From NCBI RefSeq assembly GCF_030733685.1, contig NZ_JASHIM010000004.1, positions 144,913 to 208,912 on the forward strand: a DNA stretch of 64,000 bases, in the 5' to 3' direction. The notes below the pieces were generated by a model. It searched no databases. It was not told the origin of the DNA and saw nothing but the letters and a program-made list of their open reading frames with translations. Position 1 is the stretch's first letter, and each line of letters begins with the position of its first letter. This DNA is from Roseovarius sp. MMSF_3281. Its GTDB lineage: Bacteria > Pseudomonadota > Alphaproteobacteria > Rhodobacterales > Rhodobacteraceae. The position numbers and the translations under genes are program-made. Below are positions 8,980 through 17,739 of the stretch, piece after piece.

Positions 8980-9867
8980 ATGTTCCGAAAATTCGCCTTT
9001 GCGCTTTGCCTTTCGGCAGGCCCCGTCGTCGCGCAGGACGTGACCGTCGACACGTTTCGCGGGGCCGTGTCCGTGGCGCCGAACCCCGAGACCGTCGCCG
9101 TCTACGACATGGCCGTACTCGATACGCTGGAGGCGTTGGGCGTCGAAGTGGGCGGCACGATTTCCAATGTCTACCTTGATTACCTCGAGGATGCGGCCGC
9201 GGATGCAGAGCGTATCGGCACCCTGTTCGAGCCGGACATGGAGGCGCTGTATGCCTTGCAGCCCGACCTGATCATCGCCGGGGGGCGCAGCCATGACAAG
9301 GTGCCTGACCTTGGCAGGATTGCCCCGACGATCGACATGACGATCCACGACAGGACGCTGGCGACAGGGCTGAAACGGTTGGAGGCCTATGGCGCGATTT
9401 TCGACAAGAAGGCCGAGGCCGCGGCACTGGCCGAGACCCTGACGCGCAAGCAGGCCGAGGTCACAAAGGCCGCTTCGGGCGCGGGGCGCACGCTGATCGT
9501 GATGACGAACGGCCCGAAGGTATCGGCCTATGGCGCGTCGGGGCGCTTCGGTTGGCTTCACACCGCCTTCGGGCTGGAGGTGGCCTCCGAAGAGATTTCC
9601 GGCTCGGACCATGGCGAGGCGATCAGTTTCGAATTCATTCGCCAGGTTGACCCCGACGTGATCCTGGTGATCGACCGCAGCGCCGCGATCGGGGATGTCG
9701 AGACGGCGAAATCGACGCTGGACAACGCGTTGGTGCGCGAAACGAAAGCGTGGCAATCGGGCAGGGTCGTTTACCTGGACAGCGCGCCCATTTATATCGC
9801 GGCGGGTGGGGTGCAGGCCCTCGAGGCCACCATGGACCAGATGATCGCCGCGTTTTCCGGAAACTGA
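8980..9867 (+). CDS. Siderophore ABC transporter substrate-binding protein (CeuE/FatB/YclQ type)
   Basis: A 295-residue periplasmic protein with a short Sec signal peptide ending AGPVVAQ; the cysteine in FALCLSAG is not in a proper lipobox, so it should be soluble. It has the class III binding-protein pattern: VAVYDMAVLDTLEALG, then PDMEALYALQPDLIIAGGRS, and a C-terminal DPDVILVIDRSAAIG. This pattern is closest to receptors for catecholate siderophores such as petrobactin. It heads the operon with two permeases and an ATPase (3-bp gap, then overlaps). The exact siderophore is unknown and no biosynthesis gene is present. Confidence 0.85.
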   Translation: MFRKFAFALCLSAGPVVAQDVTVDTFRGAVSVAPNPETVAVYDMAVLDTLEALGVEVGGTISNVYLDYLEDAAADAERIGTLFEPDMEALYALQPDLIIAGGRSHDKVPDLGRIAPTIDMTIHDRTLATGLKRLEAYGAIFDKKAEAAALAETLTRKQAEVTKAASGAGRTLIVMTNGPKVSAYGASGRFGWLHTAFGLEVASEEISGSDHGEAISFEFIRQVDPDVILVIDRSAAIGDVETAKSTLDNALVRETKAWQSGRVVYLDSAPIYIAAGGVQALEATMDQMIAAFSGN

Positions 9868-9870
9868 CGT

Positions 9871-10824
9871 ATGTGGAGGGTCGTCCTCGGGCTGGTGGGG
9901 CTGCTGGCGCTTTCGGGCCTGTCGCTTTTCATCGGCGTGATTGATTTGCGCCCCAGTGCGCTGTTGCGAGACTCCGAAGCCTTGCAACTGCTTGCGGTGA
10001 GCCGCGCACCGCGCCTGTTCGCCGTGCTGATCACCGGCGCGTCGCTGGCGGTGGCCGGAACGATCCTGCAGATGCTGGTGCGCAACCGGTTCGTCGAACC
10101 GATGACGGTTGGCACGGGGGAGGGCGCGGCGCTGGGTATCCTGCTGGTCACGCTTTACGCGCCGGCGGCATCGCTTTTTGCAAAGATCGCGATGGCCTCG
10201 GCGACGGCGTTCGCCTCGACCGCCGGCTTCCTGGTCCTCGCGCGGCGGCTGCCCCCGACGCAGCCATATATGGTTGCGCTTGTGGGGCTGGTCTATGGCG
10301 GGGTGATCGGGGCCGGCGTGACCTTCGTGGCCTACCAGAACGACCTGTTGCAGATGATCGGCGTCTGGGTGACCGGGGAATTCTCGGGCGTGTTGCAGGG
10401 CCGGTACGAAACCCTTTGGCTTGCCGCCGTGGCCGCAGTGCTGTGCTTCGTGGCCGCCGACCAGTTCTCGATCCTGGGGCTGGGGCACGCGGCCAGCATC
10501 AACCTTGGGCTCAATTACCGGCAGGTGATACTGTTCGGGCTTCTGGCCGTGTCGCTGGTCAGCGGGCTGACCGTGGTCAGCGTCGGTATCATTCCCTTTG
10601 TCGGGCTGATCGTGCCCAACATCGTGTCGCGCATGATGGGCGACAACCTGCGCCGCACCCTGCCGGTGATCGCGATGACGGGCGCGGGGCTGGTGTTGGT
10701 GGCGGACATCTTGGCCCGTGTGCTGCGCTATCCGTTCGAGATGCCCTCGGCCACGGTTCTGGGGGTGATCGGGTCGGTCGTCTTTATCTGGCTGCTTTAC
10801 CGCCCGGCGCGTCATGCACCGTAG
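9871..10824 (+). CDS. Siderophore ABC transporter permease 1 (FatD/CeuB type)
   Basis: A 317-residue FecCD-family permease. Visible motifs are RAPRLFAVLITGASLAVAGT with QMLVRNRFVEPMTVGTGEG after the first helices, and the ATPase-contacting GIIPFVGLIVPNIVSRMMGD near the C-terminus. NRFVEP in place of NPLADP is typical of the petrobactin/anguibactin-type pairs, in which two different permeases form a heterodimer. It starts 3 bp after the binding protein gene and overlaps the second permease by 11 bp. Confidence 0.87.
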   Translation: MWRVVLGLVGLLALSGLSLFIGVIDLRPSALLRDSEALQLLAVSRAPRLFAVLITGASLAVAGTILQMLVRNRFVEPMTVGTGEGAALGILLVTLYAPAASLFAKIAMASATAFASTAGFLVLARRLPPTQPYMVALVGLVYGGVIGAGVTFVAYQNDLLQMIGVWVTGEFSGVLQGRYETLWLAAVAAVLCFVAADQFSILGLGHAASINLGLNYRQVILFGLLAVSLVSGLTVVSVGIIPFVGLIVPNIVSRMMGDNLRRTLPVIAMTGAGLVLVADILARVLRYPFEMPSATVLGVIGSVVFIWLLYRPARHAP

Positions 10825-11758
10825 GCGGCTGATCGTTCTTGCGGTGCTGTGCGTGGCGTCGGCGGTGGCGTACATGACGATCGGCGCGCGCGGCAACTGG
10901 GGTTTCGTGCTGGAGTTCCGGGGCGCGAAGCTGGCGGCGCTATGCCTTGTGGCGGTGGCGCTGTCGACTTCGACGGTTCTGTTCCAGACCATCACGCAGA
11001 ACCGCATCCTGACCCCGTCGATCATGGGGTTCGACGAGTTGTTCGTGCTGATTGTGGCGATGGGGGTATTCGTCTTCGGGATGACGGATGAGCTTGTCGT
11101 CACCTCGTGGATACAGTTCACCGTGTCGCTGGTGCTGATGACCGGGGCGTCGCTGCTGCTGTTCGGAACGCTTTTGTTGCAAGAGCGGCCCGACCTGATG
11201 CGAATGATCCTGACCGGGCTGGTGCTGACCGTGCTGTTCCGGTCGCTGCGCACCCTGTTGGTGCGGATGCTGGACCCCAACGAATTCAGCGTCGTGCAGG
11301 TATCGTCCTATGCCCGGTTCCACCAGATCGAGACCGGCCTGCTGGCCATTTCGGCCGTGACAATCGGTGCGGCGCTGATCGGTGCGTGGCGCATGCGGCA
11401 TCGGCTGGACGTGCTGTCGCTGGGGCGCGAGGCGGCGATCAACCTGGGCGAGGACGTGCGCCGCGGCACGTTGCAGGTGTTGGTCCTGATCGGCGTGCTG
11501 GTGTCGGTGGCGACCGCGCTGGTGGGGCCGACGGCGTTCCTGGGGCTGTTGGTGGTCAGCATCGCCCATGCGGTGACGCCGACGGGGCGGCACGCGGTGT
11601 TGCTGATATCTGCCGCGCTGATTTCGGCCACGACGCTGATCGGGGGGCAGGCCCTGCTTGAACGTGTGTTCGGGCTGGTGACGCCGCTGACCGTGGTGAT
11701 CGACCTTGCGGGGGGCGTGCTGTTCCTGTTCCTGGTGATGAAAGGATTGAAGCGATGA
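10814..11758 (+). CDS. Siderophore ABC transporter permease 2 (FatC/CeuC type)
   Basis: A 314-residue FecCD-family permease that should pair with the preceding one. It contains FRGAKLAALCLVAVALSTST, then TQNRILTPSIMGFDELFVL, and the coupling segment VGPTAFLGLLVVSIAHAVTP; the second half of the normal IVPHxxR motif is altered, as usual in this partner subunit. It starts within the last codons of permease 1 and its own TGA overlaps the ATPase start (ATGA), so expression is tightly coupled. Confidence 0.86.
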   Translation: MHRRRLIVLAVLCVASAVAYMTIGARGNWGFVLEFRGAKLAALCLVAVALSTSTVLFQTITQNRILTPSIMGFDELFVLIVAMGVFVFGMTDELVVTSWIQFTVSLVLMTGASLLLFGTLLLQERPDLMRMILTGLVLTVLFRSLRTLLVRMLDPNEFSVVQVSSYARFHQIETGLLAISAVTIGAALIGAWRMRHRLDVLSLGREAAINLGEDVRRGTLQVLVLIGVLVSVATALVGPTAFLGLLVVSIAHAVTPTGRHAVLLISAALISATTLIGGQALLERVFGLVTPLTVVIDLAGGVLFLFLVMKGLKR

Positions 11759-12507
11759 TTTCCGTGACGGGTGTAAGCCATGCGCTGGGCGGTAGCACGG
11801 TGCTGCACGATATCGAACTGGAGATTCCGAAGGGTAAGGTCACCGCGCTGATCGGGCCGAACGGGGCGGGCAAAAGTACGCTTCTGTCGCTGATCGCGCG
11901 GCTGGCGCGGCACCGGACGGGGCGCATCATGGTGGACGAGCTAGAGGTCGGGGCCTGCGCGTCAAACACGCTGGCGCGGCGGCTGGCTATCTTGCCGCAA
12001 AGTTCCGAGATCGCGCCGCGCCTGACCATCGCGGAGCTGGTGGCATTCGGGCGCTACCCGCATCACCTGGGGCGTCCCGGCAAGCATGACCGCGAAAAGG
12101 TCGCCGAGGCGCTGACGCTGTTCGATCTGGACGGGCTGGCGCAGCGGACGCTGGATACCGTGTCGGGCGGCCAGAGACAGCGCGCGCTACTGGCCATGAT
12201 CTTTGCGCAGGATACCGACTACTTGCTGTTGGACGAGCCGTTGAACAACCTCGATATCGCGGCGTCGCGGTCGCTTATGGCGCTGTTGCAAAGGCTGGCG
12301 CGGGAACATGGGCGCACGGTGGTGATCGTGCTGCATGACATCAATTATGCCTGTGCCTACGCCGATCATATCGTGACCATGAAAGGCGGGCAAATCGGCC
12401 CGCAGGGCGATGCCGAAACGCTGGTGGATGGCAGGCTGATGCACGATGTTTTCGGAACCGACGCGGCTGTGCACAGGATTGGCGGACAGACCTTCGTGGC
12501 TGTCTGA
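11755..12507 (+). CDS. Siderophore ABC transporter ATP-binding protein (CeuD/FatE type)
   Basis: A 250-residue ATPase. Walker A is GPNGAGKST (about residues 33-41), the signature is VSGGQRQRALLA, Walker B is DYLLLDEPLNNLD, and the switch histidine is in VLHDINYA. It ends the four-gene transporter operon. The next gene, receptor 2, lies 175 bp further on the same strand, so it may be co-transcribed or have its own promoter. Iron-complex family membership is clear. Confidence 0.88.
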   Translation: MISVTGVSHALGGSTVLHDIELEIPKGKVTALIGPNGAGKSTLLSLIARLARHRTGRIMVDELEVGACASNTLARRLAILPQSSEIAPRLTIAELVAFGRYPHHLGRPGKHDREKVAEALTLFDLDGLAQRTLDTVSGGQRQRALLAMIFAQDTDYLLLDEPLNNLDIAASRSLMALLQRLAREHGRTVVIVLHDINYACAYADHIVTMKGGQIGPQGDAETLVDGRLMHDVFGTDAAVHRIGGQTFVAV

Positions 12508-12682
12508 ACCCGCGCCGGGGCCGCCAGAGCGGCGGCATTGATGCAATATTACCAGCCCGGCCATGGGTTGCGGATGATGATGCTTGCACTTTGCGCACCG
12601 GCGCTTAAACGTCGCCGCAGAACCGCCAGGGAAGCATGACCGCACGTACCCAGCTTCGACAAGAATGAAATGGGACACAGTC

Positions 12683-14638
12683 ATGAACCTCTCTCGCCTC
12701 AGCGTTTTGCTGATCACGACCGCTTTCGTTCCCGTGCCTGCCGCTTTCGCGCAGGACGCCGAAGGCGCCGGTTTCCTCGGTACGATCCGCATCGGCTCAC
12801 CAGAAGCGCAGGCGCTTCTGGGCAACGACGAGATTTCGGAAGAAGAAATCGAACAGCGCAACCCGCAATCCATCCGCGATGTATTCGACGGCGAAACCTC
12901 GGTCACCACCAGCGGCGGCGCGGCGATTGCCAACAAGGTCTTCGTCAACGGTGTCGAGGAAAGCCTGTTGTCGGTCACGATTGACGGGGCGCGGCAGAAC
13001 AAATCGGCGTTTCACCACACCGGCAACGTTCTGATCGACCCGGCGCTTCTGAAGAAGGTCGAGGTCAGCAAGGGGCTGGCTCCGGCGGATGCCGGGCCAA
13101 ACGCATTGGCCGGCTCGCTGGCCTATGAAACCAAGGATGCCGCCGACCTTCTGGAAGACGGCGACAATTTCGGTGGCATGACGACGCTGAGTTTCGGCAG
13201 CAACAAGGACCGGGGCCGCGCCGGGCTGACGGTGTTCGGGCGCAATGGCGGGTTCGAATACCTGATAAGCGGCACGCGATCGGACAGCGACAGCTACGAA
13301 GACGGCAGCGGCGTGACAGTGCCCGGTTCGGGGGCCGATCTCGCCAGCTACCTGGGCAAGTTCGCCTATACCTCTCCGACGGGTCACCGGCTGGAATTCG
13401 CGGCCTCCCAGACCGAGGATACGGGCCTGCGGGCCGGGCAGGCGGGGCCCGGCGGCATCATATTCATCCGGCCCGACTTTAGCGGCGTGGTGGGCCGGCC
13501 CAGCGTGCTTGTCCCGGCGCTGTCGAAGCGCACTTCCTATACGCTGACCTATACCAAGGACACGGCGACAGATTGGTTCGATCCGTTTTTCCAACTGAGC
13601 TATAACGAGCAGGAGATCGACGCTTCGGGTGTCTTCGGCAAGAACGAAAGCTTCAGCGGGACGTTCAAGAACCGCTTTGCCATCGCTGGCGGCGACCTTT
13701 CGGTGGGTGTCGATTTCTTCGACGAATCCGCCTCGGGTTTCGGTCGTGGCCCGGGTCCGTTCGGCAGTTCGGGGCGCGAGGATCATCGCAACATCGGGAT
13801 ATTTGCACAGGCGCGGCAGGATCTCGGCGCGCGTGTCTCGGTGTCCTATGGCGCACGCTATGACTGGCAGGAGTTCGAGGCCGCCACCGGCCAGACCTTC
13901 AAGGACGACGGTGGCAGCGCCAACGGCTCGGTCGATTTCAAGATCACCGATGCGCTGACCCTGAATGCGGGCTACGCCCACAGCTGGGGCGGGTACGAAC
14001 TGGGCGAAGCGGCATTGATCAATTTCGGCGGGGCCTGGACCTATAACGGCTTTACCACGTCTCGGTCGGATGCGGGCCGGATCGGCCTGCGCTATGAGCA
14101 GGGTCCGTGGCAGGTGAGCGGCGCGTATTTCGAAACCTACGTCAACGATATCAACGCCGTGCTACCCGCCAGCGGTGCCCGGGGCGCGATTGCTGACCTC
14201 TCATCCAAGGGCTGGGAGGCGTCGGTCGGCTATAACTGGGGCAACGGGTTCATCCGGGCCAACTACACCGATGCGGATGTCGACCTGAACAGCACGACCA
14301 TCGGTTCGACGGCGTATTACCTTGGCCGGCCCGTCGGCAAGGCGATTGCCTTCGAAGGTGCCATTGATGTGAGCAACGAGTGGACCCTTGGCGGCACGGC
14401 AGAGCTTGCCTTCGAGAACCGCGATACCCCGGTGCCGCTGTCGGGCTACGAGGTGGTCAACCTTTACGCAACTTACACGCCAAGCAGCTTCGACCGGCTT
14501 GAGATGCGCCTGGACCTGCGCAACGTCTTTGACGAAACCTACACGAGTCGCTCGTCCGACGGGGTCGGGCAGGGTAACGTGATCGCGTTGACAGAACCGG
14601 GCCGCGCGATCAGCCTGACGGCGAACCTCGCTTTCTGA
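12683..14638 (+). CDS. TonB-dependent outer-membrane receptor (siderophore type), copy 2
   Basis: A 651-residue receptor, paralogous to the one at 6578: plug motif VNGVEESLLSVTIDGARQNK and KGLAPADAGPNALAGSLAYE, barrel to the terminal SLTANLAF. The signal peptide ends PAAFAQ and a TonB-box candidate FLGTIRIG follows. Start choice: ATG 12683 gives a clean signal peptide with TGGGA eight bases before; ATG 12665 would add six residues, and the frame back to 12584 is unlikely. The barrels of the two receptors differ strongly in loop regions, suggesting different ferric ligands served by one inner-membrane ABC system. A terminator follows 20 bp after the stop. Confidence 0.85.
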   Translation: MNLSRLSVLLITTAFVPVPAAFAQDAEGAGFLGTIRIGSPEAQALLGNDEISEEEIEQRNPQSIRDVFDGETSVTTSGGAAIANKVFVNGVEESLLSVTIDGARQNKSAFHHTGNVLIDPALLKKVEVSKGLAPADAGPNALAGSLAYETKDAADLLEDGDNFGGMTTLSFGSNKDRGRAGLTVFGRNGGFEYLISGTRSDSDSYEDGSGVTVPGSGADLASYLGKFAYTSPTGHRLEFAASQTEDTGLRAGQAGPGGIIFIRPDFSGVVGRPSVLVPALSKRTSYTLTYTKDTATDWFDPFFQLSYNEQEIDASGVFGKNESFSGTFKNRFAIAGGDLSVGVDFFDESASGFGRGPGPFGSSGREDHRNIGIFAQARQDLGARVSVSYGARYDWQEFEAATGQTFKDDGGSANGSVDFKITDALTLNAGYAHSWGGYELGEAALINFGGAWTYNGFTTSRSDAGRIGLRYEQGPWQVSGAYFETYVNDINAVLPASGARGAIADLSSKGWEASVGYNWGNGFIRANYTDADVDLNSTTIGSTAYYLGRPVGKAIAFEGAIDVSNEWTLGGTAELAFENRDTPVPLSGYEVVNLYATYTPSSFDRLEMRLDLRNVFDETYTSRSSDGVGQGNVIALTEPGRAISLTANLAF

Positions 14639-14657
14639 GGCGTGTTCGCTTGCACGG

Positions 14658-14686
14658 AAAGGCCGCCGCGCTACGCGGCGGCCTTT
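14658..14686 (+). terminator. Rho-independent terminator after receptor 2
   Basis: A perfect 13-bp stem AAAGGCCGCCGCG / CGCGGCGGCCTTT with a 3-base loop CTA, followed by TATTC. It lies 20 bp after the receptor stop and should end the siderophore transcript; the symmetric A/T ends let it work on the opposite strand as well. Confidence 0.85.
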
Positions 14687-14897
14687 ATTCGTTCACCGGC
14701 ATCTTGCCGATGGGGCGCGAGTGGGGGGCAAGGATAAGGCCCTCAATAATATCGCATCCAAGGGGCCGCCGCTCAGCAGCGCGTGAACGGTCCTTCACGC
14801 CTTTCCATCCAAATTGATTCCGCCATGCTGGCCGTCCGCCGAACCGGGGGGCGTGGGCTGTTGCCTTGGTACCCGGTCCGATGGTGCCGGGGGCGGG

Positions 14898-15791
14898 TTA
14901 TTCGGCCTGCTTGCTGGCGTTCTCCCGCGGTCGGGGCTCTGCACAGAAATCGACGAAGGCGTTGATCGCCGCGATGCGGGCGCTGGAGGACGACCACAGG
15001 ATGCCGGTTTCGCGCACTCCGCACCCGGACAGGCGCTTTTTGCGAAGTGTCAAACCCTCGGGCCAGGGTGGGGCCCAGTCCGGCACGATCGAGACGCCAA
15101 GCCCCCGGTTGACCATCGAGGCAATGGCATCCAGCGCATCAAGCTCCAGCCATTCCTGTACCCTCAAACGGTTCCTTTGCAGGTAACGCTCAACGATCTG
15201 GCCGCCCCACTGGTTGCGGTCATAGCGGATGAAAGGATGGCTCATGATGGCCGCGTGAGGATCGCCCAGATCGACGTCGCCGGCGGCGATAAGCAACATG
15301 TCCTCTTCCCTGATCGTAAGCCAGTTAAGCGATTTCGGGATCGGGAAATGGGGGCGTACGATCACGGCGGCATCCAGCTCGCCGTCAAGTAGCCCGCGAT
15401 ACAGCGCCGCCGATGAGCCCGGCTGCAGGAAATACTCGATCTTGGGGTGTGAAACGCGCAGCCGGGCGATGGCATCGGGCAAAAGGCCCAACAGGGTGGT
15501 CGCCGTGGCGCCTATCCTCAGTTGCCCGGCGGGTTCTTCGTTGGCCGCGATGGAGCGTAGATCGCGAACGCTTTCGATCACCGACGGTGCATGGCTCAGC
15601 ACCGCCAGCCCGGATGCCGTCGGGCGCACGGTCCGCCCGGCGCGCCGAACAAGGTCGTGGCCCAGCTCATGTTCAAGGGCGCGTAACCGCTGTGCCATGG
15701 CGGCAGGGGTAAGGTTGAACCGCCGCGCCGCCTCGGCGATCGAGCCGCATTCGGCGATGGCCACGAAAGATTCCAGAAATCGAATATCCAT
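14898..15791 (-). CDS. LysR-family transcriptional regulator (for the aminotransferase/RidA pair)
   Basis: A 297-residue LTTR. The N-terminal winged helix-turn-helix reads LESFVAIAECGSIAEAARRF then LTPAAMAQRLRALEHELG; the C-terminal ~200 residues form the co-inducer domain (QLRIGATATTLLGLLPDAI). It is divergent from the aminotransferase gene across 127 bp, with a perfect palindrome GATAGAA-T-TTCTATC directly upstream of its own start codon, consistent with autorepression and control of the divergent operon. The inducer is unknown; the enzyme context suggests an amino acid or keto acid. Confidence 0.9.
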   Translation of the reverse strand: MDIRFLESFVAIAECGSIAEAARRFNLTPAAMAQRLRALEHELGHDLVRRAGRTVRPTASGLAVLSHAPSVIESVRDLRSIAANEEPAGQLRIGATATTLLGLLPDAIARLRVSHPKIEYFLQPGSSAALYRGLLDGELDAAVIVRPHFPIPKSLNWLTIREEDMLLIAAGDVDLGDPHAAIMSHPFIRYDRNQWGGQIVERYLQRNRLRVQEWLELDALDAIASMVNRGLGVSIVPDWAPPWPEGLTLRKKRLSGCGVRETGILWSSSSARIAAINAFVDFCAEPRPRENASKQAE

Positions 15792-15793
15792 AA

Positions 15794-15808
15794 GATAGAA
15801 TTTCTATC
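15794..15808. promoter_or_regulatory. LTTR-type operator between lysR and the aminotransferase gene
   Basis: A perfect inverted repeat with 7-bp arms, GATAGAA-T-TTCTATC, only 2 bp upstream of the LysR start codon and within an AT-rich patch. Dyads centred on ATAG...CTAT are typical LysR recognition sites. The position would block lysR expression when occupied. Confidence 0.55.
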
Positions 15809-15918
15809 GTTTGAAAATACATATGACAACTTTTTCTGCATTTGTTTCGGGCCTAGACTGGCGGTCGAAACGCGAACCATGGGGTGTTCGCGGCCATTCG
15901 CATTTTCAGGAGGACATC

Positions 15919-17136
15919 ATGTCGATAGAAGACAAGTTCCGCAGGTTGGGCACCGATAACGCACCGGGGCAAGAGGTCCGCCAGACCTCAACCGGGATCG
16001 AAGAAATACTGCGCGGAGACCCCCTGGAGGGGCGGCCCGTCGATTTCTCACATGGGGATGTCGACGCGCATGAACCCACCCCGGGGGCCTTCGAACTGTT
16101 CGAGGCCGGGTTCAAGGCAGGCGGTGCGCAGGCCTATACCGAGTACCGCGGCGATATGGGCATCCGGGAAATGCTGGCGCCGCGTCTGGCCGATTTTACC
16201 GGCGCGCCGGTGGATGCGGCGGATGGGCTCTTTATCACGCCCGGAACGCAAGGGGCCCTGTTCCTTGCCATCGCCTCGACCGTGACCACGGGCGACAAGG
16301 TGGCCATCGTACAGCCCGACTATTTTGCGAACCGTAAACTGGTCGAGTTTTTCGAGGGCGAGATCCTCCCGGTGCAGATGAACTACACCGAGGCCAGCGG
16401 CGACGAAGCCGGGCTCGACCTTGGAGAGCTGGAAGAGGCGTTCAAGGCGGGGGCGAAGACCTTCCTTTTCTCGAACCCGAACAACCCGGCCGGGGTGATC
16501 TATTCCCCCCGGGAAATTCAACAGATCGCGGCCCTTGCCGACCGCTACGGGGCGACGGTGATCGTCGATCAGCTATACTCGCGTCTGCGCTATAGCGGGG
16601 TGGACTATACCCATCTGCGCGCCGAAAGCATCGACCCCGAAAACGTCGTGACGATCATGGGCCCATCGAAAACCGAATCCCTGTCGGGGTTTCGTCTCGG
16701 GGTCGCCTTCGGCTCGAAGACGATCATCTCGCGGATGGAAAAGCTTCAGGCCATCGTCAGCCTGCGTGCGCCGGGGTATTCCCAGGCCGTGCTGCGCGGA
16801 TGGTTCGACGAGCCGCAAGGCTGGATGGACGAGCGTATCCGCCAGCACCAGCGTATTCGCGATGACCTCATGGAGATCCTGCGCGGTATCGAAGGTGTCT
16901 TCGCCCGCACGCCGCGCGCGGGAAGCTACCTGTTTCCGCGCCTGCCCGAACTGGCGGTCAGCCCGGCGGATTTCGTGAAGATCCTGCGCCTGCAGGCCGG
17001 GGTGATCGTGACACCCGGCACGGAATTCAGCCCGCATACCGCCCGCAGCATTCGGTTCAACTTCTCCCAGGATCACGCGGCGTCGGTGGCTGCGCTGGAA
17101 CGCATGGCCACCCTGATCGAAAGATACCGCGCGTGA
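15919..17136 (+). CDS. PLP-dependent class I/II aminotransferase
   Basis: A 405-residue fold-type I enzyme. The substrate/cofactor blocks are visible: YTEYRGDMGIREMLA, TPGTQGALFLA, SNPNNPAGVIYSP with the conserved Asn, DQLYSRLRY, and the PLP lysine in GPSKTESLSGFRLG. The start at 15919 is preceded by AGGAGG; an upstream in-frame extension is not credible. It overlaps the RidA gene by 4 bp (GTGA). Aminotransferases of this type produce 2-oxo acids via imine chemistry, and RidA would protect against released enamine/imine. The amino donor is not predictable. Confidence 0.88.
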   Translation: MSIEDKFRRLGTDNAPGQEVRQTSTGIEEILRGDPLEGRPVDFSHGDVDAHEPTPGAFELFEAGFKAGGAQAYTEYRGDMGIREMLAPRLADFTGAPVDAADGLFITPGTQGALFLAIASTVTTGDKVAIVQPDYFANRKLVEFFEGEILPVQMNYTEASGDEAGLDLGELEEAFKAGAKTFLFSNPNNPAGVIYSPREIQQIAALADRYGATVIVDQLYSRLRYSGVDYTHLRAESIDPENVVTIMGPSKTESLSGFRLGVAFGSKTIISRMEKLQAIVSLRAPGYSQAVLRGWFDEPQGWMDERIRQHQRIRDDLMEILRGIEGVFARTPRAGSYLFPRLPELAVSPADFVKILRLQAGVIVTPGTEFSPHTARSIRFNFSQDHAASVAALERMATLIERYRA

Positions 17137-17552
17137 CAGCCGCGATTCCGGTCCCGCAAGGCCATTACAGGCCGGCCATGCGCCACGGGGCGATCATTTA
17201 CACCTCTGGTATGACGCCACGGGTGCAGGGTCGTCTGGTGGCGTCCGGTCCGGTGCGGGCCGACGTCCCGCTTGAGGACTACCGGGATGCGGTCGTGCTG
17301 GCCTGTTCAAACGCATTGACGGCGGCCCGCGCGCAGTTGGCCGAGGGCGAGGCGCTTGCCGCCGTCCTGACCCTTTCGGTCTTCATCGCGGCCGAGCCGG
17401 GCTTTACGGCGCATGCAAGGCTTGCCGATTTCGCGTCGCACTACCTGCAATCCGAACTCGGGGCCGATGGGGTCGGGGCGCGGGCGGCAATCGGTGTTGC
17501 CACGTTGCCGGGAAACGCGCCGGTCGAGGTTCAATTGACCGCCGCGGTTTGA
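17133..17552 (+). CDS. RidA/YjgF-family enamine/imine deaminase
   Basis: A 139-residue RidA-family protein beginning at a GTG that overlaps the TGA of the aminotransferase. Conserved features are IIYTSGMTPRVQG near the start, TLSVFIAA in the middle and GARAAIGVATLPGNAPVEVQL at the end; the arginine of GARAAI aligns with the catalytic arginine of archetypal RidA. Such proteins hydrolyse reactive 2-aminoacrylate-type enamines/imines. Coupling with the upstream aminotransferase fits that role. It is a variant member, not the housekeeping RidA. Confidence 0.82.
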   Translation: MTAAIPVPQGHYRPAMRHGAIIYTSGMTPRVQGRLVASGPVRADVPLEDYRDAVVLACSNALTAARAQLAEGEALAAVLTLSVFIAAEPGFTAHARLADFASHYLQSELGADGVGARAAIGVATLPGNAPVEVQLTAAV

Positions 17553-17621
17553 CGACACGCTGAAATCATCGCCTTCGGGCCGGTCGCTCCTTTCCACGGC
17601 GACCGGCCCGGGCCATTGGCC

Positions 17622-17739
17622 CTAAAGCGTTTCGCGAAAAACCTGAGTAACAGATTTTCGCGAAACGCAGTGCTCCACTCAATCGTTCTACGCGTTCCGC
17701 CTTTAGCTGATGCCTCAGGTTAAAGGCGGAACGCTTTAG
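17622..17739. repeat. 118-bp two-hairpin interspersed repeat, copy 1
   Basis: One of three 118-bp copies here (others at 27655 and 44913). Ends are imperfect inverted repeats: CTAAAGCGTTTCGC at the left and, reversed, CTAAAGCGTTCCGC at the right. Inside are two stem-loops, TTTCGCGAAAA...TTTTCGCGAAA and CGTTCCGCCTTTA...TAAAGGCGGAACG. It lies between convergent genes, and its right end supplies the TAA stop of the LysR gene on the minus strand. Confidence 0.9.

Noticed and set aside
8617..11280. Open frame of 887 codons on the minus strand across the siderophore transporter genes
   Set aside because: It lies antisense to four well-recognised genes, has Arg/His/Gln-rich low-complexity sequence and no domain or ribosome site; a GC-rich shadow frame.
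17622..17739. 118-bp repeat considered as a tRNA or small RNA gene
   Set aside because: It has two hairpins but no cloverleaf or T-loop consensus, and it overlaps stop codons of protein genes.
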